Notes: generated by a model not told the origin, from the letters alone. DNA of 64,000 nt from Chaera sp964544355 (GCA_964544355.1 CAZJAI010000001.1:124001-188000); one strand, 5' to 3'; positions 24,035 through 33,085 are shown, counted from the stretch's first letter. Program-made: numbers and translations.

Positions 24035-24952
24035 GTGATGAACCGACCTGTTGCCAATAACAAGAGGGGGCTGGGCAGAGGCTTCGAGTCGCTGATACCC
24101 TCGCAGGTGCTGGATGAGGACTTCGACCCCAGCAGGCAACAGGATGAAAAAATCTCCGAACTGCGCCAGTTAAGTCTGTCATCGGTCTATCTAAACCCTG
24201 ACCAGCCACGCCGCCATTTTGACGAACAGGCCCTGTCCGAGTTGGCCGCTTCCATCAAGGAGCATGGCGTGCTACAGCCTATCGTGGTGACGCCGCATAA
24301 GGACGGTTATCAGATAGTGGCCGGTGAGAGGCGTTATCGCGCCGCCAAGACTGCCGGCCTGATCAAAATCCCCGCTCTAGTGCGCACCTTGAGCGACCAG
24401 CATAAGCTGGAGCTGTCACTGATCGAGAACATCCAGCGGCGCGACTTGAATCCGCTGGAAACCGCTACCGCGTACCTTAAACTGCACCAGCAATTCAACT
24501 TGACTTACGAGGAAATTGGCCAACGGGTAGGCGGCAAAGCGGTTAGCACCATCAGCAATGTGCTCCGCCTGTTACAGCTGCCAGCCGAAGCCAAACGCGC
24601 ACTGATAGAGGGAAAAATCAGCGAGGGCCATGCCCGGCAAATGCTGGCGCTGACCGGTGATCCGGCCGGACAGCGTCTTCTTCTAAAACAACTGCTTGGC
24701 GCGGGCTGGTCGGTGCGGCAGGCAGAGCAGTACGTGGCCGCCAGAAAGCGTGACATCCAGGCCGGCAAAACGCCGGCGAAGCCTTCGGCGCAACAACTTA
24801 CCTACAACAGCAATCCCGATGTTGGCAGGTTACAGGCATTGCTTGGCGTGCCGGTAAAACTGACGGGCGGGCCGACGTCGGGTAGCTTGACCATCAGTTT
24901 TCGCGGTCCCAAAGAGCTAAAACGAATCATCAGACGCTTACTCGGGAATTGA
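24035..24952 (+). CDS. parB: Chromosome partitioning protein ParB
   Basis: A CTP-dependent DNA clamp that loads at parS. The N-terminal arm has GLGRGFESLIP, the ParB/Srx domain carries IKEHGVLQPIVV and the CTP-contact box GERRYRAAK, followed by LIENIQRRDLNPLE. A helix-turn-helix domain (YEEIGQRVGGKAVSTISN) and a C-terminal dimerisation part complete it. 305 residues. Starts are GTG 24035 or ATG 24038, one codon apart. It converges with the signal peptidase gene eight bases further on. Confidence 0.95.
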   Translation: MMNRPVANNKRGLGRGFESLIPSQVLDEDFDPSRQQDEKISELRQLSLSSVYLNPDQPRRHFDEQALSELAASIKEHGVLQPIVVTPHKDGYQIVAGERRYRAAKTAGLIKIPALVRTLSDQHKLELSLIENIQRRDLNPLETATAYLKLHQQFNLTYEEIGQRVGGKAVSTISNVLRLLQLPAEAKRALIEGKISEGHARQMLALTGDPAGQRLLLKQLLGAGWSVRQAEQYVAARKRDIQAGKTPAKPSAQQLTYNSNPDVGRLQALLGVPVKLTGGPTSGSLTISFRGPKELKRIIRRLLGN

Positions 24953-24960
24953 CAGTCTCG

Positions 24961-25524
24961 CTAAAAGAGCCGCCAGCGGTTTAAGGGCCAGAAGCGTACG
25001 GCTGTAGGTCCTTGAATGTCGCCGAGCGGAATGGTGCCAAGGCCGTTGCGCGAATCGAGAGAAAAATCACCTTGGCGGTGATCTCCCGCCACGTAAATCT
25101 GGCCGGCCGGCACCACTATATCGCTGTTGCCGCTAGTGGGCGAGCTCGGACCGCTGACGCCCCGGTCCGGGTTGAAGCCGCCTGGAAATTGAGCATTAAA
25201 CACCCTGATCTGCCCGTCCCCGACCTTAACCCTTTCGCCGGGCAGGCCAATGACTCGTTTGACGATATACCGGTCGGGCAGGCCGGGCTGCCAGTTTGGG
25301 TTGGTAAAAACTATAATCTGGCCGCGGGCAGGCAGATAGGGGGTTCGGGTGATTGCTCCCCAAGTTATCGGCAGGCGGTTGATAATCAGTCTGTCGCCGG
25401 TGAACAGGGTGCTTTGCATGCTCGGCCCGTTGACCGCGAAGCTCTTAAAAACCAATGCGTTGACCAGCAGAACGCCCAACGCTACCGCTATTAAAAATCC
25501 GGCTAAGCCCCAGAATTCCTTCAT
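24961..25524 (-). CDS. lepB: Signal peptidase I (second of a tandem pair)
   Basis: A membrane serine protease that removes signal peptides from secreted proteins. One N-terminal transmembrane helix (about 5-26) precedes GPSMQSTL with catalytic Ser35. RYIVKRVIGLPGE contains the general base Lys89, and the late box is GDHRQGDFSLDSRN (usually GDNxxNSxDSR), so it is slightly altered. 187 residues with start ATG 25524, two bases after the upstream lepB stop. A longer start (25569) would overlap that gene. It is in an operon with the neighbouring paralogue. Confidence 0.93.
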   Translation of the reverse strand: MKEFWGLAGFLIAVALGVLLVNALVFKSFAVNGPSMQSTLFTGDRLIINRLPITWGAITRTPYLPARGQIIVFTNPNWQPGLPDRYIVKRVIGLPGERVKVGDGQIRVFNAQFPGGFNPDRGVSGPSSPTSGNSDIVVPAGQIYVAGDHRQGDFSLDSRNGLGTIPLGDIQGPTAVRFWPLNRWRLF

Positions 25525-25526
25525 GC

Positions 25527-26321
25527 CTAAAAAACGTGAAAATTGTTCAGCGGCAGCAGCCTGATCCACAGCCGGCCTTCAATGTATTTGGCGGGCACGG
25601 TGCCGAACAGGCGCGAATCGTATGAGCCGCCGGGCCCCCGATTGTCACCCAGCACGAAAACTTGTCCGGCCGGCACCTCCACGCTTAGCGTTTGCTCGGC
25701 ATAGGTTGGGCCGAGTCGCAGGCCCAGTGCCTGGTCGGCATTGAACCCGCCGGGGTTGTTGGCGTTTTTAATGGTCACACTTCCTCCGTCAATGATTACC
25801 GTGTCGCCTGGCAAGCCGATGACTCTTTTGACCAGTTCCTCTTTCTGTACGGCGGTAAACGGCGAAGCCCGGCTGTCCAGTACCACTATCTGTCCTCTGG
25901 CCGGCAGGTAAGGCACGCCGGCCAGCATGGCTCCGGTGCGTTCGAACTTGCTGATAATCAGCCGGTCGTTGTTTTGCAGCGTAGGCTGCATACTAGTTCC
26001 CTGGACGAAGTACGACTGAAAGGCGAAGTGATTGATTAAAACCACGCCCAGCCAGACCAGCGCGACAAAAGTCGCCAGATTAGCCAATGCCTTGAAAAAG
26101 CCGATCAGCCAAGCCGCAGCCGGTTTAGCCGGGGGCTGGTTGGTGATGACAGGCTCCGGGTTGGGGGCTGCCGGGCGGATGGATGCCTCATTTGGCCTAG
26201 CGGGCTGATGAATATCCTGATCAGGTGCTGCCCCGCCGGGCGCCAAGGGGAGGAGAGGGATCCGGCCGTCAGCCCGGCCCGCTGTGTTTTCCGGCCAGTT
26301 CTGGCCGTTTTGCGGATTCAT
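25527..26321 (-). CDS. lepB: Signal peptidase I with Pro-rich N-terminal extension
   Basis: 264 residues. An unusual N-terminal ~65-residue Pro/Ala/Asn-rich cytoplasmic tail precedes one transmembrane helix (about 75-97). Catalytic Ser110 lies in GTSMQPTL and Lys165 in ELVKRVIGLPGD. The last box GDNRGPGGSYDSRLFG is typical. It shares the core with the downstream paralogue but has a different loop, so the two probably differ in substrates. A -10-like TATAAG lies nine bases upstream of the ATG, divergent from the LCP gene. Confidence 0.93.
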   Translation of the reverse strand: MNPQNGQNWPENTAGRADGRIPLLPLAPGGAAPDQDIHQPARPNEASIRPAAPNPEPVITNQPPAKPAAAWLIGFFKALANLATFVALVWLGVVLINHFAFQSYFVQGTSMQPTLQNNDRLIISKFERTGAMLAGVPYLPARGQIVVLDSRASPFTAVQKEELVKRVIGLPGDTVIIDGGSVTIKNANNPGGFNADQALGLRLGPTYAEQTLSVEVPAGQVFVLGDNRGPGGSYDSRLFGTVPAKYIEGRLWIRLLPLNNFHVF

Positions 26322-26364
26322 AGCCTATATCTTATAACGAATCAAGCGTAAGTACTACCGCAGG

Positions 26365-26393
26365 TTTACCGCTCTGTCAAAACGAGGTATAGT
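26365..26393 (+). promoter_or_regulatory. Predicted promoter of the LCP gene
   Basis: TTTACC (26365-26370), 17-base spacer, TATAGT (26388-26393). Start of transcription near 26400 excludes the GTG at 26396 and supports ATG 26411 as the start of translation. Confidence 0.5.
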
Positions 26394-26410
26394 GAGTGGA
26401 GCTATTTCTC

Positions 26411-28057
26411 ATGTTTCGCAAATCTTCCAATGCTAATATTGATGGTTTTATCGTGCGCAACCGGAGCCGGCAAGACAAGGCTCCGCGTCTTGGCATAGAC
26501 AACCTGCAGGTACCCCGGCGCTTTTTAAAAACGCCGCCTAAAAGATCCGAGAGAGCCGATCCGTCGGGCGGGCTGCAGCCGGCGGCAGATCATGGCCTGT
26601 CGCCGCAAAGTGCTTCGGCTGTCGCCGGAGGGGGGCTGTCTCAGGTTCTGGCCGAGATGCCTCTGGATGACGCTCCCCCGACGGCGAAACCGGAACGGGC
26701 CCTGCGGCGTCACCAGTTGCGGCGCTGGCTGAAATTCGCGGCGCTGTCCTTGCTGGTAGCTCTGCTGCTGATAGGTGGTTACGTGGGGGTGAAATTTTTC
26801 CTGGCCGGCGGCAGGGTTTTCAACGGCAACCTTTTCGCGGCTCTGATGAGTGAGGGTAAGAATTTGAAAACCGACCAATACGGCCGGGTCAACATCTTGC
26901 TCTTTGGCACATCGGAGGATGATCCTCAGCACGACGGGGCCCTGCTGACCGATTCCATTATGCTGCTGAATATCAATCCCAAAGACAAGACAGGGTTTTT
27001 AATGAGCGTGCCTCGCGATTTATGGGTTAAATACAATCAGGCTTGTCCCAGCGGATACGAGGGCAAGATTAACGCCGCGTACGAGTGCGGCCTGGGTCAG
27101 TCCAAAAACGAAGCCGCCGGTTCGGCCATGCTCAGCAAGATGGTCGAGCAATTCAGTGGGGTAAGCGTGCAGTATTACGTGCACGTTAACTATACCGCCC
27201 TCCGGGACGCGGTTAACGCGGTGGGCGGCGTCACCGTTACTATCAACAGTTCGGATCCCCGAGGCGTACTCGACCGCAACTTCGATTGGAAGTGTAATTT
27301 TAGGTGTTACTACGTTAAATACCCCAACGGGCCGGTCACGCTGGACGGGGAGCACGCCCTGGCTCTGGCCCGAGCCCGCAACGCTGCCGGCGGTTACGGG
27401 TTAAGTAGCGGTAATTTCGACCGCGAAAAGTATCAGCGCGAAATTATCATTGCCCTGCGCGACAAGGCCATGAGCGCCGGTGTTCTCACCAATCCGGTGA
27501 AGGTGACCAAGTTAATGGACGGGCTGGGCAACAACGTTAAAACCAATTTCTCCGCCTCCGAGGTGAAAACCCTGATCGGCCTGGCTCGGCAAATCGACGC
27601 CTCCAAACTGCAAACCATCAACCTGGTAGATCCTAAGGCGCCCCTGGTTACTACCGGCGCTTACGGAGACCAAAGCATTGTCCGGCCGGTAGCCGGTCTT
27701 ACCAATTTCAGCAAAATCCAGGCCGTGGTTAGGGCTTACGAGACCGGTGAAATCAATCTGCTTAGCGAAGCGGCTAAAATCGACGTGCTGAACGGTTCGG
27801 GCGTGCCGGGGGCTGCCCAAAAAGAGGCCGACAACCTGACGGCCCAGGGGCTGAGCGTTAATACGGTTGGTAACGCTGCCGGCGGGCCGTACGCCGCCCG
27901 GTATCAGCTGTTTGATCTGAGCGGTAATAAGCCGGCCACCAAGAGCAAACTGGAACAGCTGCTGGGAGTAACCGCGCAAGATAAATCAGCGCTGCCGGCT
28001 AATGTCTTCTCGCGGTCCGACTTTGTTATAATCGTAGGTGGAAATGGAGTTAATTAA
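26411..28057 (+). CDS. LytR-CpsA-Psr (LCP) family wall-polymer transferase with LytR_C domain
   Basis: LCP proteins attach polyprenyl-phosphate-linked polymers to peptidoglycan at the outer membrane face. A ~100-residue basic cytoplasmic tail is followed by one transmembrane helix (about 107-128). The LCP domain (about 158-345) has NILLFGTSEDD, SVPRDLWVK and DGEHALALARAR, with the Arg residues that bind the lipid pyrophosphate. The C-terminal part (about 455-540, beginning IDVLNGSGVPGAA) is a LytR_C domain. 548 residues. It overlaps the following membrane-protein gene by 14 bases. Confidence 0.9.
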   Translation: MFRKSSNANIDGFIVRNRSRQDKAPRLGIDNLQVPRRFLKTPPKRSERADPSGGLQPAADHGLSPQSASAVAGGGLSQVLAEMPLDDAPPTAKPERALRRHQLRRWLKFAALSLLVALLLIGGYVGVKFFLAGGRVFNGNLFAALMSEGKNLKTDQYGRVNILLFGTSEDDPQHDGALLTDSIMLLNINPKDKTGFLMSVPRDLWVKYNQACPSGYEGKINAAYECGLGQSKNEAAGSAMLSKMVEQFSGVSVQYYVHVNYTALRDAVNAVGGVTVTINSSDPRGVLDRNFDWKCNFRCYYVKYPNGPVTLDGEHALALARARNAAGGYGLSSGNFDREKYQREIIIALRDKAMSAGVLTNPVKVTKLMDGLGNNVKTNFSASEVKTLIGLARQIDASKLQTINLVDPKAPLVTTGAYGDQSIVRPVAGLTNFSKIQAVVRAYETGEINLLSEAAKIDVLNGSGVPGAAQKEADNLTAQGLSVNTVGNAAGGPYAARYQLFDLSGNKPATKSKLEQLLGVTAQDKSALPANVFSRSDFVIIVGGNGVN

Positions 28058-28814
28058 AACCGTCAGTCGGCGGAACTTCTGGAGCGACGTCCTTTATATT
28101 ATTCTTAACGTCGGTCTGGTAACGGCGCTCTATTGGCTGGTCAGATTGTTTGATCCGCCCTATTTGGCCGTGGCCCTGTTGCTACTAAGCAAGTGGCGGA
28201 TATTCGCGGTACGGCCACGCTATTGGTTCGCCCACTTGCAGGGTAATCTGGTGGACATAGTGGTGGGACTGAGCTTCGTAGCGTTGCTTTATCTCGGGTC
28301 GGGCGAGACCGGTTTCCAGTTGCTACTGAGCTTGCTTTACGCTGCCTGGCTACTGGCGCTTAAGCCGCGCTCCAAACGGCAGTTCGTCGTCTGGCAGGCC
28401 GGCGTGTCCCAATTCGCCGGGCTGCTGGCCGCTTCCAGTTTCTCGTATTTGCTGCCGTCTTCGGTGTTTGTGCTGATCGTTTGGATGATAGGCTACGGAG
28501 CCGCTAAACACGTTTTGAACGCCTATGACGAAGAAGGGCCGACGTTGCCAGCTATGGTCTGGGGGTTTTTGCTGGCCGAAATAGCCTGGTTGTATTACCA
28601 TTGGATGGTAGCCTATCCGTTCATCGGTTCGCTGGCTATTTCTCAGCTATCTATAGTAGGCCTGCTGGTCGGCTTTGTATCCCAGAGGCTGTATGACGTT
28701 TTAAAGCGCCGGGGGAGCATCCGGTTTAAAGACGTACGCGGCCCGGTTATGTTTTTAGGCGCGCTGCTTCTGCTGATTTTCATTAAATTTACGCCTTGGA
28801 GTATTGCCCTGTAA
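28044..28814 (+). CDS. Polytopic membrane protein of unknown function
   Basis: 256 residues, about eight hydrophobic helices with short loops and positive residues between them (RPRYWFAHL, KPRSKRQF, KRRGSIRFKD). No catalytic motif or known transporter signature is visible. It overlaps the LCP gene end, so they may be expressed together. A perfect TATAAT (28027-28032) inside the LCP 3' end suggests an additional promoter eleven bases before the ATG. Unknown role, perhaps in envelope assembly given its partner. Confidence 0.7.
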   Translation: MELIKTVSRRNFWSDVLYIILNVGLVTALYWLVRLFDPPYLAVALLLLSKWRIFAVRPRYWFAHLQGNLVDIVVGLSFVALLYLGSGETGFQLLLSLLYAAWLLALKPRSKRQFVVWQAGVSQFAGLLAASSFSYLLPSSVFVLIVWMIGYGAAKHVLNAYDEEGPTLPAMVWGFLLAEIAWLYYHWMVAYPFIGSLAISQLSIVGLLVGFVSQRLYDVLKRRGSIRFKDVRGPVMFLGALLLLIFIKFTPWSIAL

Positions 28815-28869
28815 CTAAAAATTACCTAGCCCGTTGCCAGGTAAAAGTGTTAACCATAAGGAGAATTTC

Positions 28870-30087
28870 ATGGATCAGGAAAATCCGGCGCCAAACTTAG
28901 GCCAAAACGACAACAAGCAGGCGGAAAACGCTATACCGGAGCTTTCTCAGACAGACCGAACCGCATCTGATGGCGCTGCCGGCCGGCAGCGCCGTGCGGT
29001 CAACCCGGTCGTTGTTTGGCTGGTAGCGGCTGTTGTAGCCTTGCTGGCCGGTGGGTTGGGCGCGGCAGGCGTAGTGGTAACCGGCCTGGTCCGTCCAGAT
29101 GCCAATCGGGCCATCGTCCAGAATCGGGGCACCATTGTTTTACAGGAATCAGAAGTGGTGGCTGACGTGGCCAAAAAAGTTTCGCCGAGCGTCGTATCCA
29201 TCGTGGCTAAGAGCTCCAACCCTTACGGAGCAACGTCTCAAAGCGCCGCCACCGGTATCATCATCAGCCAGAACGGTTACGTGCTGACCAACAAGCACGT
29301 TTTACCGCAAGACACCACCGTGCAGGTGATCCTGGCCGACGGCACGGTGTTCGATAACGTGGCGATAGTGGGTCGTGATCCGCTGAACGATCTGGCTTTT
29401 TTGAAGATCAATTCTTCCAAGCCTCTGACCCCGGCCACCCTTGCCGATTCGTCCCGGGTGCAGATAGGACAAAAAGTGGTGGCTTTCGGTAACGCCTTGG
29501 GGCAGTTTCAGAACACCGTTACCTCGGGCATAATTTCCGGCATTGGCCGTCCGGTGAGCGCCAGTGACGGCAATAACCGGGTGGAAACACTGCAGGATCT
29601 GTTTCAAACCGACGCGGCGATTAATCCCGGGAATTCCGGCGGTCCCTTGGTAAATCTGCAGGGAGAGGTAATAGGCGTCAATACGGCCGTGGCCAGCAAG
29701 GCTCAAAACATCGGCTTCGCCATACCCATCAATGCCGCCAAGGGCCTGATTAAGACCGTCTTAAAAGACGGCAAGGTGGCGCGGGCCTATATGGGCGTGA
29801 ACTACCTCTCAATCAACGGCGAGATAGCCAAACAGTTCAACCTGCCCGTTTCTGAGGGCGCTTATATTTACGGCGCAGGCCAGCCGGCTGTTGTGGCCGG
29901 CAGCCCTGCCGAAAAAGCCGGCCTTAAAGAGGGCGACGTAATTACCAGGGTTGACGGTACCGATGTAACTCAACGAAACGGTCTGGCCAGCATTTTATCT
30001 CAGTACGTACCGGGAGACACGGTTAGCCTGCAGGTGCTGCGCGGCGGCTCTATCCTGACCATTAAAGTTACCCTCGGGGTTATCTAG
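28870..30087 (+). CDS. HtrA/DegP-like serine protease with PDZ domain
   Basis: A trypsin-like, membrane-anchored quality-control protease. A Gln/Asn-rich cytoplasmic tail and one transmembrane helix (about 46-72) are followed by the protease domain with His143 (TNKHVL), Asp174 (DPLNDLAFL) and Ser256 (NPGNSGGPL). One PDZ domain is at about 310-400 (AGLKEGDVITRVDG). 405 residues. AAGGAG precedes ATG 28870, which I chose over an upstream in-frame ATG (28834) lacking SD. It converges with prmC. Confidence 0.95.
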   Translation: MDQENPAPNLGQNDNKQAENAIPELSQTDRTASDGAAGRQRRAVNPVVVWLVAAVVALLAGGLGAAGVVVTGLVRPDANRAIVQNRGTIVLQESEVVADVAKKVSPSVVSIVAKSSNPYGATSQSAATGIIISQNGYVLTNKHVLPQDTTVQVILADGTVFDNVAIVGRDPLNDLAFLKINSSKPLTPATLADSSRVQIGQKVVAFGNALGQFQNTVTSGIISGIGRPVSASDGNNRVETLQDLFQTDAAINPGNSGGPLVNLQGEVIGVNTAVASKAQNIGFAIPINAAKGLIKTVLKDGKVARAYMGVNYLSINGEIAKQFNLPVSEGAYIYGAGQPAVVAGSPAEKAGLKEGDVITRVDGTDVTQRNGLASILSQYVPGDTVSLQVLRGGSILTIKVTLGVI

Positions 30088-30119
30088 AGATTTTCAAAGG
30101 GGAGCTTAGACTACTCTGG

Positions 30120-30953
30120 CTACCGAGGTCCCGCCACAAGCCCTAGAGCTATTCCCTCGCGGCGAGCCGGCCGTAAACCGCAAACTTTGGCGCGTTTTAC
30201 AATTGCCACAAACTGTTTTGGCTCGGCTTCCAGCAGCAACAGACCGCTCGGAGCTAGGCATTTGGCGGCCTGGGGAAGCAGCCGAAAGATCTCCGACAAG
30301 CCGGCCTGCTCCGCGTAAAGCGCCCCGGCCGGTTCATAAGCCAACTCCGGCTGCCGGTTGGTCACTTGCGGATCAAGATAGGGCAGGTTGGCGACAATCA
30401 GATCCGCTTTCAGGGGAAGATCTTCACAGTCGAGTAAATCGGCGCGGCGAAAATGAACTCCGCCGCCCAGTTTTTTATCGTTGAAGCGGGCGACTTTTAA
30501 AGCCGCCTCGGAGCTGTCGATCGCCCAAACCTGCCACTGCCGCCTGATTGTTTTAATTGATATCGCCAAACAACCAGAGCCAGTACCTACATCAATAACC
30601 ACGGCTCTGTCGTCAGGTAAACCGCTGGCCAGGATCATTGTTACCAGCGTTTCGCTTTCCGGCCTGGGGATTAAAACGTCCTCAGTTACAGCAAAATTAA
30701 GCCCGTAAAACTGTTTAGTTCCTAGCAGATAGGCCATGGGGCAGCGGTGCAGCCTGCGCCGGCGCAGTCGTTGCAGCGATTGAAGCTCCGGCTCCGACAG
30801 CTCATGTTCCGGGTGAGACAGCAGCCATTCACGTGACCGGCCGGATACCTTTTCGGCCAGCAGCAGAGCGTCTAATCTGGCTGAGCCGATGCCTGCGGCC
30901 GCTAAATCCGCGGCCGTCTCGCCGATCCATTGCGACAATAGCTTAAGCGGCAT
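30120..30953 (-). CDS. prmC: Release factor glutamine methyltransferase PrmC
   Basis: Methylates the Gln of the GGQ motif in RF1 and RF2 (N5). A helical N-terminal domain precedes the Rossmann methyltransferase. The SAM loop is DVGTGSGCLA (121-130) and the catalytic motif is NLPYL (189-193, NPPY in many relatives). It lies directly after prfA, the classical pair, and its start overlaps the prfA end by 11 bases. A longer start at 30986 is possible but deepens the overlap. About 277 residues. Confidence 0.94.
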   Translation of the reverse strand: MPLKLLSQWIGETAADLAAAGIGSARLDALLLAEKVSGRSREWLLSHPEHELSEPELQSLQRLRRRRLHRCPMAYLLGTKQFYGLNFAVTEDVLIPRPESETLVTMILASGLPDDRAVVIDVGTGSGCLAISIKTIRRQWQVWAIDSSEAALKVARFNDKKLGGGVHFRRADLLDCEDLPLKADLIVANLPYLDPQVTNRQPELAYEPAGALYAEQAGLSEIFRLLPQAAKCLAPSGLLLLEAEPKQFVAIVKRAKVCGLRPARREGIALGLVAGPR

Positions 30954-32007
30954 TTTGCCTGAGGGTTTCCGCCTCGTATGCGCCAAGCCGTTCCAGCAGA
31001 TCGTCTATACCGCCGGAAAGCGCTCCGCTTAGGTTGGAGCGGCTGTAACCGATACGGTGGTCGGTGATTCTGTCCTGGGGGAAATTATAGGTGCGAATTT
31101 TTTCGCTGCGCTCGCCCGAACCGATCAGGCTTCGTCTGGTGGCGGCCGTCTTCGATTGTTCCTCTGCGATCTTCCTGTTCAGCAGTCTGGACCTAAGCAC
31201 GTTCATAGCTTTTTCCTTATTTTTGATCTGGCTCTTTTCGTCTTGACAGGTAACGACCAGGCCGGTCGGCAGGTGAGTGAGTCGTACCGCCGAATCGGTA
31301 GTGTTGACGCTCTGACCGCCGTGTCCGCTTGAGCGGTACACGTCTATCCGCAAATCGGCCGGATTAATCTGAACGTCGGTTTCCTCGGCTTCGGGCAATA
31401 CCGCTACCGTAACCGTACTGGTATGAATCCGGCCCGAGCTTTCGGTGGCCGGTATGCGCTGTACCCGATGAACCCCGCTTTCGTACTTCAGCCGTCCGTA
31501 AGCTGAGCCGCCCCTGACTAGAAGAATAAGCTCTTTAACGCCGCCAACTTCAGACGGGCTGTGGCTGATGATCTCGGTTTTAAGGTGATGCAATTCGCAA
31601 TACCTCAGGTACATGCGCATTAAATCGGCGGCGAACAGACTGGCCTCGTCACCCCCGGCACCGGCCCGGATTTCAATAATGGCGTTTTTGGCGTCATTCG
31701 GATCGACTGGCACCAGTAAGCTGGCCAACTCTTCGTCCAGTTTCAAAAGCTGTTCCTCAAGCTGCGGAATTTCGGATTTGGCTAATTCGGCCAGTTCGTC
31801 GTCATCGCGGCTTAACTGTTTCATTTCATCAAGCTGTTTCTGGCGGATAGCCCGGCGTTCGGCAAGTTCAAGCAGCGTTTCCAGCTCAGCTATTCGCTTG
31901 GTGTTGGCGGCATAATCGGGCTGATTGTAGGCGTCGGCTTTCGACAGGGCTTCTCCTAGCGCCTGCCGTTCGGCCTTTAATTTCTCTATATCGATATTCA
32001 TGGCCAC
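30943..32007 (-). CDS. prfA: Peptide chain release factor 1
   Basis: Terminates translation at UAA and UAG. The stop-codon-reading tripeptide is PAT (186-188, in RIPATESSGRIHTS) and the peptidyl-hydrolysis motif is GGQ (230-232, in SSGHGGQSVNTTDSA). An N-terminal helical domain is present. 354 residues. The frame opens at GTG 32007, and ATG 32001 two codons later is an alternative. AAAAGG lies upstream. It is in an operon with rpmE2 upstream and prmC downstream. Confidence 0.96.
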   Translation of the reverse strand: MAMNIDIEKLKAERQALGEALSKADAYNQPDYAANTKRIAELETLLELAERRAIRQKQLDEMKQLSRDDDELAELAKSEIPQLEEQLLKLDEELASLLVPVDPNDAKNAIIEIRAGAGGDEASLFAADLMRMYLRYCELHHLKTEIISHSPSEVGGVKELILLVRGGSAYGRLKYESGVHRVQRIPATESSGRIHTSTVTVAVLPEAEETDVQINPADLRIDVYRSSGHGGQSVNTTDSAVRLTHLPTGLVVTCQDEKSQIKNKEKAMNVLRSRLLNRKIAEEQSKTAATRRSLIGSGERSEKIRTYNFPQDRITDHRIGYSRSNLSGALSGGIDDLLERLGAYEAETLRQNAA

Positions 32008-32054
32008 AAAACCTTTTGCTGTCTTTTGGCTTTTCGGTTAAAAAACCGCCTCTG

Positions 32055-32384
32055 TCAGGTTCTGTTAGCTTTTTTCTGAACCCGTTTGGCGGCTTTTCTG
32101 GCTTTGTTCACCAAAGAACCCGATTGCCTTTGCTTTTCGGCGGCTTGGCGCTTGGCCTTAAAACGGTCAACCCGGCCTTCAACGTCCAATACCTTGCTCT
32201 CGCCGGTGTAAAACGGATGCGAAGCGCTGGAGATGTGGATTTTAACCAGGGGATATTCCTTGCCGTCCTGCCATTTAACGGTCTCGCTGGCTGCTATGGT
32301 GGAACGGGTTAAAAAGGCGAAACCGGCGGCTTCGTCTTGATAAACCACCTCGCGGTAGTTGTCTGGGTGTAGTCGTTGTTTCAT
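32055..32384 (-). CDS. rpmE2: 50S ribosomal protein L31 type B, extended
   Basis: The N-terminal ~75 residues (MKQRLHPDNYREVVYQDEAA, then SHPFYTGESKVLDVEGRVDRF) match bL31 type B, which lacks the zinc-binding cysteines. A Lys/Arg/Ala/Gln-rich ~30-residue tail extends the protein to 109 residues. L31 bridges the two ribosomal subunits. The cysteine-free type B is normally used where zinc is short. No cysteine-containing copy is in this window. Confidence 0.92.
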   Translation of the reverse strand: MKQRLHPDNYREVVYQDEAAGFAFLTRSTIAASETVKWQDGKEYPLVKIHISSASHPFYTGESKVLDVEGRVDRFKAKRQAAEKQRQSGSLVNKARKAAKRVQKKANRT

Positions 32385-32395
32385 GATCGTTGGGC

Positions 32396-32424
32396 ATTAT
32401 ATCTGTTTTTGCATCTAGAGTCAA
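32396..32424 (-). promoter_or_regulatory. Predicted strong promoter of rpmE2-prfA-prmC
   Basis: Minus strand TTGACT (32424-32419), 17-base spacer, TATAAT (32401-32396). The ATG at 32384 follows eleven bases later. It is back to back with the plus-strand promoter at 32432. Confidence 0.75.
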
Positions 32425-32431
32425 AGGACGG

Positions 32432-32461
32432 TTGACATAGACAGGCTCTATATTGTCTAAT
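32432..32461 (+). promoter_or_regulatory. Predicted promoter of the unknown protein gene at 32468
   Basis: TTGACA (32432-32437), 18-base spacer, TCTAAT (32456-32461). The ATG begins at 32468, the expected +1. A TATATT at 32449 is too close to the -35 to pair with it. Confidence 0.5.
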
Positions 32462-32467
32462 AAAATC

Positions 32468-33037
32468 ATGGAGGAAGCCTACCGATATTCCAGCGAATGG
32501 CTGGGCCAGCCTGCCAGCCAACAGGTGATCCGCCAGGCTTACGAAAGCGGCTGGAAAAGCATAGTTGCCCGCTCGCCAATTACCGCGGAGTTTGCTGGCC
32601 GGGCCGAGTCGGATACCTCCCAGCAGCTTATGTCGCCCAGACTAATGCCCACGCCACCTATACAAGAGCTGTTGGGCGCCAGCTGGCAATACGCTTATCT
32701 TACCTACAGCGTGGATTACTTCAACCGGGATTCCACCAACACCCTTACCTTAAGCCTTGAGCAACTTATTTATACAAAGAGCAACAGCCAATTGCCGGAA
32801 CGGTTGCTAGTTGCCGTTAATCATCATATCTGGGCCGAACCAGGTCTGAGAAAGAACAACCTCACTTACAGAACGTTGTCGGAAGGTTTGCTGGTTAATC
32901 CGGAAACTGACGAAATAATCGGGGCGGAAGATATTACTCGCCATATATCTCAGCGCGATTGGCGCAGTGTTACCATACCTCGGCGACTGGACATCGGTTT
33001 GTGCCTGGCAATCGTGGAGTTGTCCAAAATTATTTAG
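32468..33037 (+). CDS. Unknown soluble protein, 189 residues
   Basis: Begins MEEAYRYSSEWLGQPASQQV. It has no signal peptide, transmembrane helix or Cys cluster. The middle (SWQYAYLTYSVDYFNRDS) is rich in aromatic residues, and it ends in a predicted helix (RRLDIGLCLAIVELSKII). I do not recognise a family. ATG 32468 was chosen over TTG 32453 because the promoter predicts transcription from the ATG itself. The downstream inverted repeat may end or regulate the transcript. Confidence 0.55.
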   Translation: MEEAYRYSSEWLGQPASQQVIRQAYESGWKSIVARSPITAEFAGRAESDTSQQLMSPRLMPTPPIQELLGASWQYAYLTYSVDYFNRDSTNTLTLSLEQLIYTKSNSQLPERLLVAVNHHIWAEPGLRKNNLTYRTLSEGLLVNPETDEIIGAEDITRHISQRDWRSVTIPRRLDIGLCLAIVELSKII

Positions 33038-33047
33038 CAGTTGATTA

Positions 33048-33085
33048 TATTACATCAGTTTACATAAGGTGTAACTGGTGTAATA
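33048..33085. repeat. Imperfect inverted repeat between two unknown genes
   Basis: Arms 33048-33064 and 33070-33085 (core TTACATCAGTT and AACTGGTGTAA) surround the five-base centre TAAGG. There is no T run. It could be an operator for the gene at 33176 or a transcript-end hairpin. Confidence 0.5.
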
